Translations under genes and position numbers: made by a program
Notes under the pieces: generated by a model
Seen by the model: the letters and a program-made list of their open reading frames with translations, nothing else
The model's database searches: none
What the model was told of the DNA's origin: nothing
In this document: positions 26,889 to 35,807 of the stretch, one piece after another
Numbering within the stretch: position 1 is the stretch's first letter
How the letters are laid out: every line of letters starts with the position of its first letter
Assembly: GCA_022791575.1 (NCBI GenBank)
Contig: JAAVZI010000024.1
Location: 1 to 59,175, forward strand
DNA length: 59,175 nt
Source of the DNA: Lachnospiraceae bacterium
Lineage (GTDB): Bacteria > Bacillota > Clostridia > Lachnospirales > Lachnospiraceae
Direction of reading: 5' to 3'

Positions 26889-27929
26889 TCAGACCAAATA
26901 CCTTAGAAATGTTGCCATTTCCCCTAACACATAATGAATGATACACAGCCCCCAGATATTTCCCTGCTTATGGTACAAAATTCCCAGCACGCCCAAAAGC
27001 AGAGAAGCGCCGACCATATACGGCAGCCCGTAGGCAATATGCAGCACCCCGAACACCAGTGCGGACACAAGAATCGAAACCGCAGCCGCGTGACGGCCAA
27101 TAAATATCCGGTTCAGGCTCTCCTGCATAACACCGCGTGCCAGAAATTCCTGCAGCACAACGGTCAGCGGGTAAATCAGATCCGCCGGTGTAGCAACGCT
27201 CCAATCCCAAAATGGTGCATTTTCCGGAAAAAATCCTGGCACCAACTGCAAAAGAATCCATTTCCCGACAACCAGAGCCGCTCCGACAGTCACCGTAATC
27301 CAGACCGCAGGCACAAATGTTGCCCTAGCGTTGGCAATGCGCAGACCGATATCGCGGATCGAAAAGCTCGTCATTTTCAAAATAATCACGAACATCAGTA
27401 CCGACATCCCCTCAATCATCAGGCTCATCACCCAAGGCTCAGGCTCCGCCGACAGCATACGCAAAAAACTCCAGAGAAACAGATACGCACAGACGCAGAT
27501 CATCAGCACAGCAAATATTACAGAAGACTCCCGCCGCTGCATATTCAGCCGCTCCAGTTCCGTAATATCCGAAAATACCACCACAATGCCAATTGACTGC
27601 TTTCCATGCTCATCCCGCAGAAAAGAAGACGTTAAGCGAAACCGGTGCTTCTGCCCCTCCGGCCCCTCATAAGAAGCCTCGCCGCTGTGGGTGCTCTCCT
27701 TATCATAGACCGCATCCAGCACAAACTGGTGAAACCGGTCATTGGCGCCGCCCGCAGAATCTGTCAGAAAAGCGGACGCGTACGTTTTGCCCGCCTCCGG
27801 CTGGATACCCAGCAGCGCCCGTCCCCGGTCATTAATAAACAAAATATGCCCATGTGTATCCAGCACCAAAACCCCATCTTCCATATCCCGCAGAATCCGC
27901 GGAACCATCTGAGATTCCATTACTTTCAT
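26889..27929 (-). CDS. PAS-domain CPBP-family intramembrane protease, 346 aa
   Basis: Residues 1-130 form a cytoplasmic PAS domain (MEDGVLVLDTHGHILFINDR, then VVFSDITELERL). About eight membrane helices follow. The CPBP (CAAX protease/Abi) motifs are QEFLARGVMQE (motif 1, ExxxR), FGVLHIAYG (motif 2, FxxxH) and IIHYVLGE (motif 3). The PAS head suggests control by a redox or ligand signal, which is unusual for this family. It lies 30 bases after the radical SAM gene. In bacteriocin clusters, CPBP proteins often serve in immunity or leader processing, so either role is plausible. Confidence 0.85.
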   Translation of the reverse strand: MKVMESQMVPRILRDMEDGVLVLDTHGHILFINDRGRALLGIQPEAGKTYASAFLTDSAGGANDRFHQFVLDAVYDKESTHSGEASYEGPEGQKHRFRLTSSFLRDEHGKQSIGIVVVFSDITELERLNMQRRESSVIFAVLMICVCAYLFLWSFLRMLSAEPEPWVMSLMIEGMSVLMFVIILKMTSFSIRDIGLRIANARATFVPAVWITVTVGAALVVGKWILLQLVPGFFPENAPFWDWSVATPADLIYPLTVVLQEFLARGVMQESLNRIFIGRHAAAVSILVSALVFGVLHIAYGLPYMVGASLLLGVLGILYHKQGNIWGLCIIHYVLGEMATFLRYLV

Positions 27930-27959
27930 CTGAATCCTCTCCTATCCATTATTTTACGA

Positions 27960-29399
27960 TTATCGGCCCCCGAAACAGACGCTGCCAGTCTCTTCGATAC
28001 AGTTCCTCACAACCTCCTCCAGCCGTTTACCATATCCGCCGCGAAAGATCAGGCACGCCGCACGATCCGGCGCCATAATATCGCCCGAATCAAAACAAAG
28101 TGCACTTGCCCGGCAGCCGCCGGCGCAGATTTTGGCATATGCACAGGCTCCACATTCCTTGGTATGCGCCAGAAATTCCTCTACGCGCGTATCAATCAAT
28201 TTCATATAGGCCGAATCCGTCAGCCCCTTTTGCAGCCCCACCTGCGTAATCAGCGGATACTGCTGCTGAATATCATAAGCAGAAAGCGACATGCAGGGAA
28301 GCATACGCCCCTCCGGCGACAGATACATCACCTGCCGGGCATGCCCGCAGACAGTTTGGTTGAGACAGCCGTCCCCGCCGTTATATTTCTTCAGCGGAAT
28401 CCACCAATGGATGGTTCCGTCTGCCGCCCGCTTCCCGCTGCAGGAAAAGAACCCGCCCAGCATAAGCGCCAGCGGCATCCCGTCTGCAAAATAAGCCGGC
28501 AGGTAGTCAAGATAGGTTTCCAATGCCTCTTCCATAGAAATGGAATAATCTTCCCCACCCAGCCGCTCCCACAGCTCTGTCTCCGCTACCGGATTCACCT
28601 TTACATGTGTGCAGTGATGCTCGGCCAATGTGCCAATGCTTTCGCGCAGCAGATGTTTATTTCCCTGATGGATACAAAGCTCCGCGCCAGTTGGAAATCC
28701 ATGCTGGTAACAGAGGTCAAAGGCCCGCAGCACGGCCTCCCCGGCGCCGGGAATCCCACGCAGCCAGTCATGCCAGCCCTCATCCCCGTCATAACTCATG
28801 TTAAATTCCGGCCGCAAGCCCCGTTCCATAAGCCCGCCAAGCAGTGTCTCATTAACTAGAAATCCATTGGAATAAATGGTCTCAATCGCGATATGGCGCC
28901 TGACCAGGGCGTCTACAATCTCCCACCAGTCCCGGCGGATCAGCGGCTCGCCACCGGTCAGGGTGACCGAGAGCACGCCGCAGGCTTCCAGCTGATCGAT
29001 AATCTCCATTATGGTTTCATGGGAAAGCTCCCCCAGCTTCGCCTCTGGTGCAGACATATAGCAATGCCTGCATTTACAGTTACATTTCCCCGTAATGGAC
29101 CAGTGGGCCGTGCGTATAAACCGATTGGCATAGACGCGGTATTCCTGGTCGGGCGTCAGCCCCTGGCCATAACTGCAGGGCTCGGCAACTCCTTTCTCCA
29201 CCGCCATCTTAATCAGCTTCCTCGTGCGCTCCGGCACCAGCCGAAGATCGCAGTCACATTTCCCATTACAGAGACTTAACGCCTCAAACAGTTCCCGGCT
29301 AAGGAATTCTATACTGTTTTCCGGACGGTGCACCAATGCCCATGGCAGCCGTTCCCATCCACGCAGAACATATGTTTTCTTTAATCGATAGTATCCCAT
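27960..29399 (-). CDS. Radical SAM/SPASM peptide maturase, 479 aa
   Basis: Predicted to modify the adjacent precursor peptide. The N-terminal 80 residues resemble a leader-binding wing domain. The SAM cluster motif CNCKCRHC (CxxxCxxC, near residue 110) is followed by TLTGGEPLIR. The C-terminal SPASM region has many cysteines (CNGKCDC near 45, CSGKRA, CLNQTVCGH, LPCMSL, KECGACAYAKICAGGC, ALCF). Such enzymes form thioether or carbon crosslinks; which one cannot be told. It starts eight bases after the precursor gene and has only a weak ribosome site. Confidence 0.9.
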   Translation of the reverse strand: MGYYRLKKTYVLRGWERLPWALVHRPENSIEFLSRELFEALSLCNGKCDCDLRLVPERTRKLIKMAVEKGVAEPCSYGQGLTPDQEYRVYANRFIRTAHWSITGKCNCKCRHCYMSAPEAKLGELSHETIMEIIDQLEACGVLSVTLTGGEPLIRRDWWEIVDALVRRHIAIETIYSNGFLVNETLLGGLMERGLRPEFNMSYDGDEGWHDWLRGIPGAGEAVLRAFDLCYQHGFPTGAELCIHQGNKHLLRESIGTLAEHHCTHVKVNPVAETELWERLGGEDYSISMEEALETYLDYLPAYFADGMPLALMLGGFFSCSGKRAADGTIHWWIPLKKYNGGDGCLNQTVCGHARQVMYLSPEGRMLPCMSLSAYDIQQQYPLITQVGLQKGLTDSAYMKLIDTRVEEFLAHTKECGACAYAKICAGGCRASALCFDSGDIMAPDRAACLIFRGGYGKRLEEVVRNCIEETGSVCFGGR

Positions 29400-29407
29400 A
29401 GCCGTTA

Positions 29408-29791
29408 CTAGTTAAGTTTGGAAAACATCGGATAAGAGCCATCACCGCCTCCCGCTACCACACAGACACAGCGCGTATCGCCGCTTGTATATTTTCCGCC
29501 GCCGCCCAATACACAGACGCAGACCTCATCATACCCCACAGCTTTGCCGACACCACCGCCGCCGCCGATTCCACAAATACATTCTTCTCCGCCGGCCACA
29601 GCGTTAAGCTCGTCGTCCGACAGTTCCCCCTGGCCGCAGGCCGGCTTAAAATCCTCCTCGGTCAACTCAATGCCGTATTCCGCCGCCACCTTAATATAGT
29701 CCTGCGGCTTGCTGGAAGCATTGTTGTCCAATTCCTCTATTTTGGCCTTTAACTCTGGGTTTTGTTCGATTTGCTCTAATAATTTCTTCAT
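29408..29791 (-). CDS. Nif11-leader RiPP precursor with three CxC-polyglycine repeats, 127 aa
   Basis: Residues 1-68 are a Nif11-type leader (LLEQIEQNPELKAKIEEL, a second helix AAEYGIELTEEDFK, then ELSDDELNAVAGG ending in a double glycine). The core of 59 residues carries three units: C71-x-C73 then GIGGGGG; C91-x-C93 then VLGGGG; C108-x-C110 then VVAGGG, each preceded by acidic or Asp-rich residues, ending SYPMFSKLN. A C39-peptidase exporter and a radical SAM maturase lie in the same cluster, consistent with cleavage after GG and crosslinking at the cysteines. A GTG at 29800 is an alternative start closer to AAAGGA. Confidence 0.88.
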   Translation of the reverse strand: MKKLLEQIEQNPELKAKIEELDNNASSKPQDYIKVAAEYGIELTEEDFKPACGQGELSDDELNAVAGGEECICGIGGGGGVGKAVGYDEVCVCVLGGGGKYTSGDTRCVCVVAGGGDGSYPMFSKLN

Positions 29792-29796
29792 AATTC

Positions 29797-29931
29797 TCAC
29801 ATTTCCTTTCTACACAAGCATTGATGTTGCCGACCCGGCCCGCCTCCGCCAGAGACACAGCCCTGACCTAAAATCCTAAATTCCCTCCCATACTTCCTAT
29901 CTATACGTTCTAAAATATTCCGTAATCCCAC
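29797..29931 (-). CDS. Candidate second short precursor-like ORF, 44 aa
   Basis: An open frame just upstream of the precursor gene begins at a GTG directly after AAAGGAGGT. It reads MGLRNILERIDRKYG, then EFRILGQGCVSGGGGPGRQ and HQCLC, and ends overlapping the precursor's possible GTG start. The CVSGGGG and CLC pieces resemble units of the main core. The ribosome site is only one base from the GTG, so the start is doubtful. It could be a leaderless relic, a short peptide or chance. Confidence 0.35.
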   Translation of the reverse strand: MGLRNILERIDRKYGREFRILGQGCVSGGGGPGRQHQCLCRKEM

Positions 29932-29956
29932 ACCTCCTTTCTTCTTAACGGTTATA

Positions 29957-30163
29957 GGTAATTGCGTAAGTCAAATTCAAGGCGACGGATTTGAACAATC
30001 AATACAAAAATTCCGCTCAAAGACGTTGATTGGACATAAGGAAATACGACATGAGGAGGGACCCATGAAGTGGGAGGAGTCCTGGTGTCAGTACTTGATT
30101 CGCTACATTTTTGTATTGATTGCCCAAACCCTGACGATGAAATGAGGTTTTGGCAAATGTCTA
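29957..30163 (+). repeat. Interspersed palindromic repeat, copy with a two-unit insert
   Basis: Stem arms CAATCAATACAAAAAT (29996-30011) and ATTTTTGTATTGATTG (30107-30122) are perfectly complementary. The insert between them has hairpin CCCAT-gaa-GTGGG and units GGACATAAGGAA and ATACGACATGAGGAG. An 11-base direct repeat, TAACGGTTATA, flanks it at 29946-29956 and 30164-30174. It sits just upstream of the precursor gene and may affect its expression. Confidence 0.85.
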
Positions 30164-30234
30164 TAACGGTTATAACCGTCATTTATACCCCGCCTCCATT
30201 ACAGCTGCCTGCAAATAGCGTAAACCGAGCGGCA

Positions 30235-30279
30235 CTACCCGCCCTGATTCAGCAGCTCCTCTGTTCCCTGATGTTTCAT
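30235..30279 (-). CDS. Tiny ORF, 14 aa, doubtful
   Basis: MKHQGTEELLNQGG with AGAGG six bases before the ATG. It lies in an otherwise empty stretch (30175-30480) between two repeats in the RiPP operon. It might be a signal peptide for the AgrC-like kinase or chance; no other gene is seen there. Confidence 0.15.
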   Translation of the reverse strand: MKHQGTEELLNQGG

Positions 30280-30483
30280 ATGCAACCTCTCATTCACCCT
30301 GTCTTGGTATGCTTAAGACAAACGCATTCCACACTCCTTTCCCCGTTCATACCTTTATACGAACCACTTCCAAAAAGGACTGATAAAATATAACATTTTC
30401 TACCCCCTCATTATGTAAACCAGCCAAACCACCCCCAACACACAAACGCCCGCACCCTGCCCTACCCGTAACGGCTTATTGCG

Positions 30484-30590
30484 AAATGCCTGTCACTGCC
30501 AGAGTTTGGGCAAATGGTGTTACCTAAGAAGCGAATCAAAAACGTCTTTGAGCTTATTAGGTAACACCATTTGCCCAAACTCGTCCCCTC
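30484..30590 (-). repeat. Interspersed palindromic repeat, reverse copy with a different stem
   Basis: A perfect 26-bp stem: 30502-30527 (GAGTTTGGGCAAATGG then TGTTACCTAA) pairs with 30557-30582. The loop GCGAATCAAAAACGTC-TTTGAGC is the same core as in the other copies, in reverse, while the stem sequence is quite different. The outer end is cut off about 25 bases from the stop of the ABC gene at 30613, so it may also serve as that gene's terminator. Confidence 0.82.
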
Positions 30591-30612
30591 CACCACTCCC
30601 GCAATCCCCAGC

Positions 30613-32793
30613 TTACTCTACCTTCTGTCTTTCCACCAGCTCCGCAAAATACCCTCCTTTCTCCATCAGCTCCCCATACGTCCCATCCTCTACAATCCGT
30701 CCCCGGTCCAACACCAGAATCCGGTCACACTGCTGAATCGTAGACAGCCGGTGCGCAATTACAATTCTCGTACATTTCAGCCCAGCCAGCGATTCCGAGA
30801 CCTTTTTCTGCGTCAGGTTATCCAGTGCCGACGTCGCCTCGTCAAACATAAGAATCTTCGGCTTCGGCGCAATGGCACGAGCAATCATCAGCCGCTGCCG
30901 CTGCCCGCCGGAAACGCCGCCCGCCCCCTCGGATATCATTGTATACATACCCATAGGCATGCGGCGGATATCGTCGGCAATGCCCGCCAGCTCCGCTGCC
31001 TCCCACGCCTCATCCAGCGTCAGCCAGGGCGCAGAAATAATAATATTAGAAAAAATATCCCCCGAAAATAATTTCCCATCCTGCATTACGACCCCAATGC
31101 GCCGCCGCAGAGATTTCAAATCCATACTGGTCAAATCCCTGCCGTCATAATACACCGCGCCTTTCTGTGGCGTCTCAAACCCCAGCATCAGGCGCATCAG
31201 CGTCGACTTCCCGCAGCCCGTTGCGCCCACCAGCGCCACATACTGCCCCGGACGGATTTTCAGCGACAATTGATCCACAACAAGCGGCATATCCTCCCGA
31301 TAGCGAAACGAAATCTGATTCAGCTCTATTCCCCCCAAAAGACTGGTAACTACCTGCTTGCCCTCGGAAATCTCCGGCGCGGCCTCCAACACCGGCCGCA
31401 CCATATGCAGCATTGGCTGAATCTGCGCCACCGTCAGCGCGATCGTAGCCAGCGAGAAAAACGCCCCCGACACCATACCGTACGCCGTATGAAATGCATA
31501 ATAATCCGCTACCGGCACCTGCGACCGCACCGCCGCAAAATACATCACCCAAGTTCCCAGCAGCGAAATCCCGGTAGAAATGACCGTAATAATTTTCAAA
31601 AATACCGGCGGATTATAGATGAGCTTTGCCTGCTTCGCATACAGCGAGCCCCACCTGGCAAACGCCCGCTTCTCCGCGCCTGCCAGCTTAATCTTCTGCA
31701 CGCCCGAAATCAGCGCATAACTCATGCCGCTCTCTTTCGAAGCCAGCTCCATCTGCCGTCTGCTGACCCTCATCTGCACCAACGCCGAAACCACCGAAAA
31801 TAAAACCGTTGCCCCAATCACCAGCATCGCCGGAACCACCAGCGCCGGTGCATAGGCAAAAATCTGCGTTATGTAAACCAAAGAACAGATCGACGTCAGT
31901 CCCGTAGACAACACCGCTGACACAATCTGATTACAAAGCGTATTCATATACTGAACGCGCGACGACAGCTCCCCCGAACTGTAGTTCTTAAAAAATTTCG
32001 CCGGCAGCGAAAGCACCCGCGCCATAGACGCCGCCTGCACCGCAATACTCATCTTCGTATTAATCTTCGCCTGCAACAGCGTTTGCACCGCCTTAAGCAA
32101 AATCGTACTCACGGCCGCACTGACCAAACATACCGCAATCGCCAGCAGCAGCCGCATACTCCCCGCCGGCACAACGTTTGAAAACACCAGATAATTCAGT
32201 TTCGGCGCCAACATCCCCACCAGCGTCACGCCCAGCGTCGCCAGTACCAACGCGGCCAGATCCGCACCCGAAAGCATTTCCCAAAGATAACGCCAAAGAT
32301 CGCGTATACCCAGTTTTTTCAGCGGTAGCGGCTTATAAAAAGCCAGCGCCTCATCCTCAAATAATTCCTGATTCTTCCTATTAACATGCACCCATTTTCC
32401 ACTTTCCAAATCCAGAAAACGATACCCAGAAACCCTGCCCGGAATCAGCGCTACAATCGTACCATCACTTTTCCTGATCCCCAGCATCGCGCCCACCGCA
32501 TCCTTATACCACCCATTCGCCAGCCGCACGCTTCTGCGCATAATCCCATACGGCCGCAGCACATATTCCAACCTCTCATTTCGGTCCTGAATCTCCTCCG
32601 GCACCTCCCGCCCTTTCACATGATAATACTTTAAAATCTCCCCCACCGCATCTCTTGCAATCTCCCTCTGACTCTTCAGCGCCGCACTGACTTTCGCCCC
32701 CATCACCGAACCCGCAATCTGAATCAGCGACTCCTCAAACACCTCATGATCCTTCTGCCTGCGCTGCTTAATCTGCTCATCAAACCAACCCAT
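30613..32793 (-). CDS. NHLP-type bacteriocin export ABC transporter without peptidase (ABC2), 726 aa
   Basis: Second ABC half of a NHLP-type export system. The 180-residue N-terminal domain has no peptidase (catalytic Cys/His motifs absent). Six membrane helices follow (about 195-440), then the ATPase with GATGCGKST, VSGGQRQRLMIARAIA and ILMFDEATSALD. The cytoplasmic head contains a KWVHVNRKNQELF segment typical of this branch. The ATG at 32793 has AAGGAGG. It probably forms a heteromer with the peptidase-bearing gene upstream; the 180-base gap between them holds no gene. Confidence 0.9.
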   Translation of the reverse strand: MGWFDEQIKQRRQKDHEVFEESLIQIAGSVMGAKVSAALKSQREIARDAVGEILKYYHVKGREVPEEIQDRNERLEYVLRPYGIMRRSVRLANGWYKDAVGAMLGIRKSDGTIVALIPGRVSGYRFLDLESGKWVHVNRKNQELFEDEALAFYKPLPLKKLGIRDLWRYLWEMLSGADLAALVLATLGVTLVGMLAPKLNYLVFSNVVPAGSMRLLLAIAVCLVSAAVSTILLKAVQTLLQAKINTKMSIAVQAASMARVLSLPAKFFKNYSSGELSSRVQYMNTLCNQIVSAVLSTGLTSICSLVYITQIFAYAPALVVPAMLVIGATVLFSVVSALVQMRVSRRQMELASKESGMSYALISGVQKIKLAGAEKRAFARWGSLYAKQAKLIYNPPVFLKIITVISTGISLLGTWVMYFAAVRSQVPVADYYAFHTAYGMVSGAFFSLATIALTVAQIQPMLHMVRPVLEAAPEISEGKQVVTSLLGGIELNQISFRYREDMPLVVDQLSLKIRPGQYVALVGATGCGKSTLMRLMLGFETPQKGAVYYDGRDLTSMDLKSLRRRIGVVMQDGKLFSGDIFSNIIISAPWLTLDEAWEAAELAGIADDIRRMPMGMYTMISEGAGGVSGGQRQRLMIARAIAPKPKILMFDEATSALDNLTQKKVSESLAGLKCTRIVIAHRLSTIQQCDRILVLDRGRIVEDGTYGELMEKGGYFAELVERQKVE

Positions 32794-32975
32794 AGTTCCT
32801 CCTTATGCAATCAACCAATTATCGCAAACTGCTATTCTCCATCGACGAAATTGAAGATAATATGCGGCATTTATCAATTCCCAACCACTTCCCGCAATCC
32901 ACACTCTCCGCCTAAACATCCTGCCATACACACGAAGCACCGCGAAAACCGATTTCCGCCCACGAACCACACCGT

Positions 32976-35159
32976 CTACTCACTGGCGATCAGCTTCGCA
33001 TACTCCCCACCCTTCTGATAGAGTTCTTCATGTGTCCCGCGCTCAACGACCTTGCCGTGGTCGAGCACGATTATCTCGTCGCAGTCGCGGATCGTAGACA
33101 GCCGGTGCGCAACGACAATGCAGGTAATCCCGCGTTCCTGAATCGCCTTGACAACCTGGTATTCGGTCTTGGCGTCAAGGGCGGAAGTAGCCTCGTCCAT
33201 AATTATAATGGTCGGGTCCTGTGCCAGCACGCGGGCAATCTCCATGCGCTGGCGCTGTCCGCCGGAGAAATCCCGGCCACCCTCGGTGATTTTATACTGA
33301 TAGCCGCCGCAGCGCTGCATAATGTCCTCATGAAGCTGGGCGTCGCGCGCCGCCATAATCATTTCAAAGTCCTCAATGGAGTGGTCCCACATTTTAATAT
33401 TGTTGGCGATCGTATCCTCGAATAAAATAATATCTTGGTCGACAACAGCCAGGGAACCAGTAAATATGCTGCGGTCGATGTCTTTTATGGGCTTTCCGTC
33501 AAAGAGGATTTCACCGCTCCAGGGCTGATAAAGGCCAGAAATCAGCTTGGAAATCGTGGATTTTCCGCAGCCCGATGCGCCGATTAAGGCAACGCGGCTG
33601 CCCGTCTTCAAGGAAAGGTTAAAATTTTCAATCAACGGCTCGCCCAGGCGGGAATAGCCAAATGTAACTTGTTTCATTTCCAAATTTCCCGATAACTTAT
33701 CGAACGTTTGTTCTTCTTTGGTCATTTCCTTTTCATAGCTGACGTCAGCCGGATATTGCATGACGTCCTCTACGCGCTCCATCTGTGTGCGCATTTCCTG
33801 CAGCTTCTGCCCAGAGGTAATCAGGGTGTTGGCCGGAGCCGTAAAGGAGGAAAGAAATCCCTGAAACGCCATAATCATCCCGACGGTAAATTCACCTTTG
33901 ATAGCCAGATAGACACCGAGCAGAAAGACGGTGGTGCTGGCCAGGGAGGAAACAAGGCTGGGAATCATGCCCAGTGCCTGGTTGAGCTTAGTATAACGGA
34001 CCTGCTGTGTGTTGACGCTGGCCTGATAACCCGCCCACTGTTCGAAAAATCCATTTTCAGCGCCGCTCGCCTTAATTGTCTCAATCATCTCGATTCCGGC
34101 CACAGTTGCACCAGCCAGCTTGCCCGCATCGCGCATCTGCACCCGCGTAATATTGACCCGCTTTTGGGAAATGCGGTTTGAGACAAAGACATTGATTCCA
34201 ATAGAAGTTAATCCTACAAGTGTAAGATTCACGTTGTAGCGGAGCATAATTACAAGATAAAAGAGCGCCATTGCTGTATTCAGCGCCAGAGGCGCCAGCG
34301 TGTCCACAAGGCTCTGGGCGATGGATGCATTCATAATCTGCCGCTGCTGGATATCCCCGGCCATCCGCTGGGAGAAGAATTCCAGCGGCATGTGCAGAAC
34401 CTGCCAGAGAAAACTGGTGCTGCCGACAATGGAGAGTTTGCCGTTTATGCGCAGGGAATAGATAGCCTGAATCCAGGCAGCGGCCAGCTGCAGCACCCCC
34501 ATTCCCGCCAGTGCAAGGAAAAACGGCCAGAACCAGTCAGGGTTATTGCCGGTCAGCAGCCGGTCCATAAAGATTCTGGAAAATGCGGGATTAATCAGGG
34601 CTATGATGGATGTAATTAACGTGATTACAACAACAAAGGCAACGGCCGGACCTGCGCCGCGAAGCCGCTTTCTGGCAAAATTGAGCACGCTTTTGGGCTT
34701 TCCGCCGGGCTCGAACTGTGGGGTGGGTTCGAACATCAGGCAGATTCCGGTAAAGGAATGGTCAAAATCTGCCATGGGGACAGAGAAACTGCCTTTAGCC
34801 GGATCGTTTAAATAGGCTTTATTGCCCTTGAAGCCATTGAGCACCAGAAAATGGTTGAAATTCCAGTGGACTATGCAGGGAAATGTTCCGTATTTTTTTA
34901 GTTCTTCCGGCTCGTAGCGGTAGCCTTTGGCCGTCAGGCCGTAGCTTCTTGCCGCCTTTAAGATATTTTTGGCGTTGGAGCCGTCGCGCGATACGCCGCA
35001 GTCGGCGCGCACCTGTTCTAGGGGAATCCATTTTTCATAGTAAGCCAGAACCATCGTCAGAGAAGCGGCGCCGCACTCTAGGGCTTCCAGCTGCATGACT
35101 ACCGGGACTTTGGCCACGCCGCTTGTCAGCGGCTGTTTGATTTTCTGGTTTTTGTTCAT
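32976..35159 (-). CDS. NHLP-type peptidase/permease/ATPase bacteriocin exporter (ABC1), 727 aa
   Basis: An N-terminal C39 peptidase (residues about 15-145): catalytic Cys in EALECGAASLTMVL, His in VHWNFNHFLVL and Asp in YLNDPAKG. It cuts leaders after double glycine, matching the precursor's AVAGG. Six membrane helices (about 165-440) and an ATPase with GASGCGKST, FSGGQRQRMEIARVLA and IIIMDEATSALD follow. It starts about ten bases after the secretion protein gene. Confidence 0.93.
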   Translation of the reverse strand: MNKNQKIKQPLTSGVAKVPVVMQLEALECGAASLTMVLAYYEKWIPLEQVRADCGVSRDGSNAKNILKAARSYGLTAKGYRYEPEELKKYGTFPCIVHWNFNHFLVLNGFKGNKAYLNDPAKGSFSVPMADFDHSFTGICLMFEPTPQFEPGGKPKSVLNFARKRLRGAGPAVAFVVVITLITSIIALINPAFSRIFMDRLLTGNNPDWFWPFFLALAGMGVLQLAAAWIQAIYSLRINGKLSIVGSTSFLWQVLHMPLEFFSQRMAGDIQQRQIMNASIAQSLVDTLAPLALNTAMALFYLVIMLRYNVNLTLVGLTSIGINVFVSNRISQKRVNITRVQMRDAGKLAGATVAGIEMIETIKASGAENGFFEQWAGYQASVNTQQVRYTKLNQALGMIPSLVSSLASTTVFLLGVYLAIKGEFTVGMIMAFQGFLSSFTAPANTLITSGQKLQEMRTQMERVEDVMQYPADVSYEKEMTKEEQTFDKLSGNLEMKQVTFGYSRLGEPLIENFNLSLKTGSRVALIGASGCGKSTISKLISGLYQPWSGEILFDGKPIKDIDRSIFTGSLAVVDQDIILFEDTIANNIKMWDHSIEDFEMIMAARDAQLHEDIMQRCGGYQYKITEGGRDFSGGQRQRMEIARVLAQDPTIIIMDEATSALDAKTEYQVVKAIQERGITCIVVAHRLSTIRDCDEIIVLDHGKVVERGTHEELYQKGGEYAKLIASE

Positions 35160-35169
35160 GTATGTACCC

Positions 35170-35643
35170 TCAATTGAACAGGAAAGACATGGGGGCCACG
35201 CTTTCCGTTGTGATTTCTGCTTCGTAGATTCCGTCTGCCAGCCCAGTTTCCACCGTCACTGCGCAGACCCATTCGCCCTCCTGCAGTCCTGAAAGATGGC
35301 GCAGGTAGGAATCCATTTCCTCGGTAACGGGCATGGGGCTCTGATCGATCCGTGAAATGGTACTGTCACAGCCCTTTATGGTAACGGGCATACCCTCTTT
35401 GACAGAGGACAGATCGTCTTCGCGCACGTAGCAGGTAAAGGTTCCGCCGCTGCTGATACCGGCTGTATGTACCGTAGTGTCCAGCCGGCCGAATACGCCC
35501 CAGACGCCGATACCGGCAAGCAGTATGAGAATGGCCGCCAGTACCAGCCAGACGCCGGGGCTGGCCACGCGGACGTAGTCGTTTAACTGTTCCGGTGAGG
35601 AAATGCGGTCTATACTTGATTTTCGAAATAGCTGCTGGCTCAT
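35170..35643 (-). CDS. Short NHLP-system secretion (membrane fusion) protein, 157 aa
   Basis: One N-terminal helix (about 31-52, VWLVLAAILILLAGIGVWGV) followed by an exported beta-rich domain of about 100 residues. Position and sequence (SSPEQLNDYVRV before the helix) match NHLP bacteriocin secretion proteins, but it is much shorter than typical HlyD adaptors (about 400), lacking coiled coils. AGGAGG lies six bases before the ATG. It is expected to work with the two ABC proteins. Confidence 0.8.
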   Translation of the reverse strand: MSQQLFRKSSIDRISSPEQLNDYVRVASPGVWLVLAAILILLAGIGVWGVFGRLDTTVHTAGISSGGTFTCYVREDDLSSVKEGMPVTIKGCDSTISRIDQSPMPVTEEMDSYLRHLSGLQEGEWVCAVTVETGLADGIYEAEITTESVAPMSFLFN

Positions 35644-35670
35644 AGTAGTCCTCCTGTTGATCGATTGTTT

Positions 35671-35769
35671 TTAGGCAGCTGCCAAACTCTGATTGTATGG
35701 TCAGGGTTTGAGCGGATTTTTGTGTTGATTGTTCAAACCTGTCACGTTTAATACAATCTTCGCAATCAC
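35671..35769 (-). repeat. Interspersed repeat, deletion derivative
   Basis: Both ends are present in reverse orientation (TTAGGCAGCTGCCAAACTCT at 35671-35690; CAATCTTCGCAATCACAGA at the right), but one stem arm and the loop are deleted. The remaining arm ATTTTTGTGTTGATTG has no partner. It fills the space between the kinase and the secretion gene. Confidence 0.65.
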
Positions 35770-35807
35770 AGATTTTGTTTTGGTAAATGAGTTTCTATAT
35801 GGCGGCA

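Noticed and set aside
27645-28859. A 404-codon plus-strand frame opposite the radical SAM gene
   Set aside because: It is the antisense shadow of GC-rich codons of two well-supported genes; its sequence is rich in His, Pro and Gln and matches no family.
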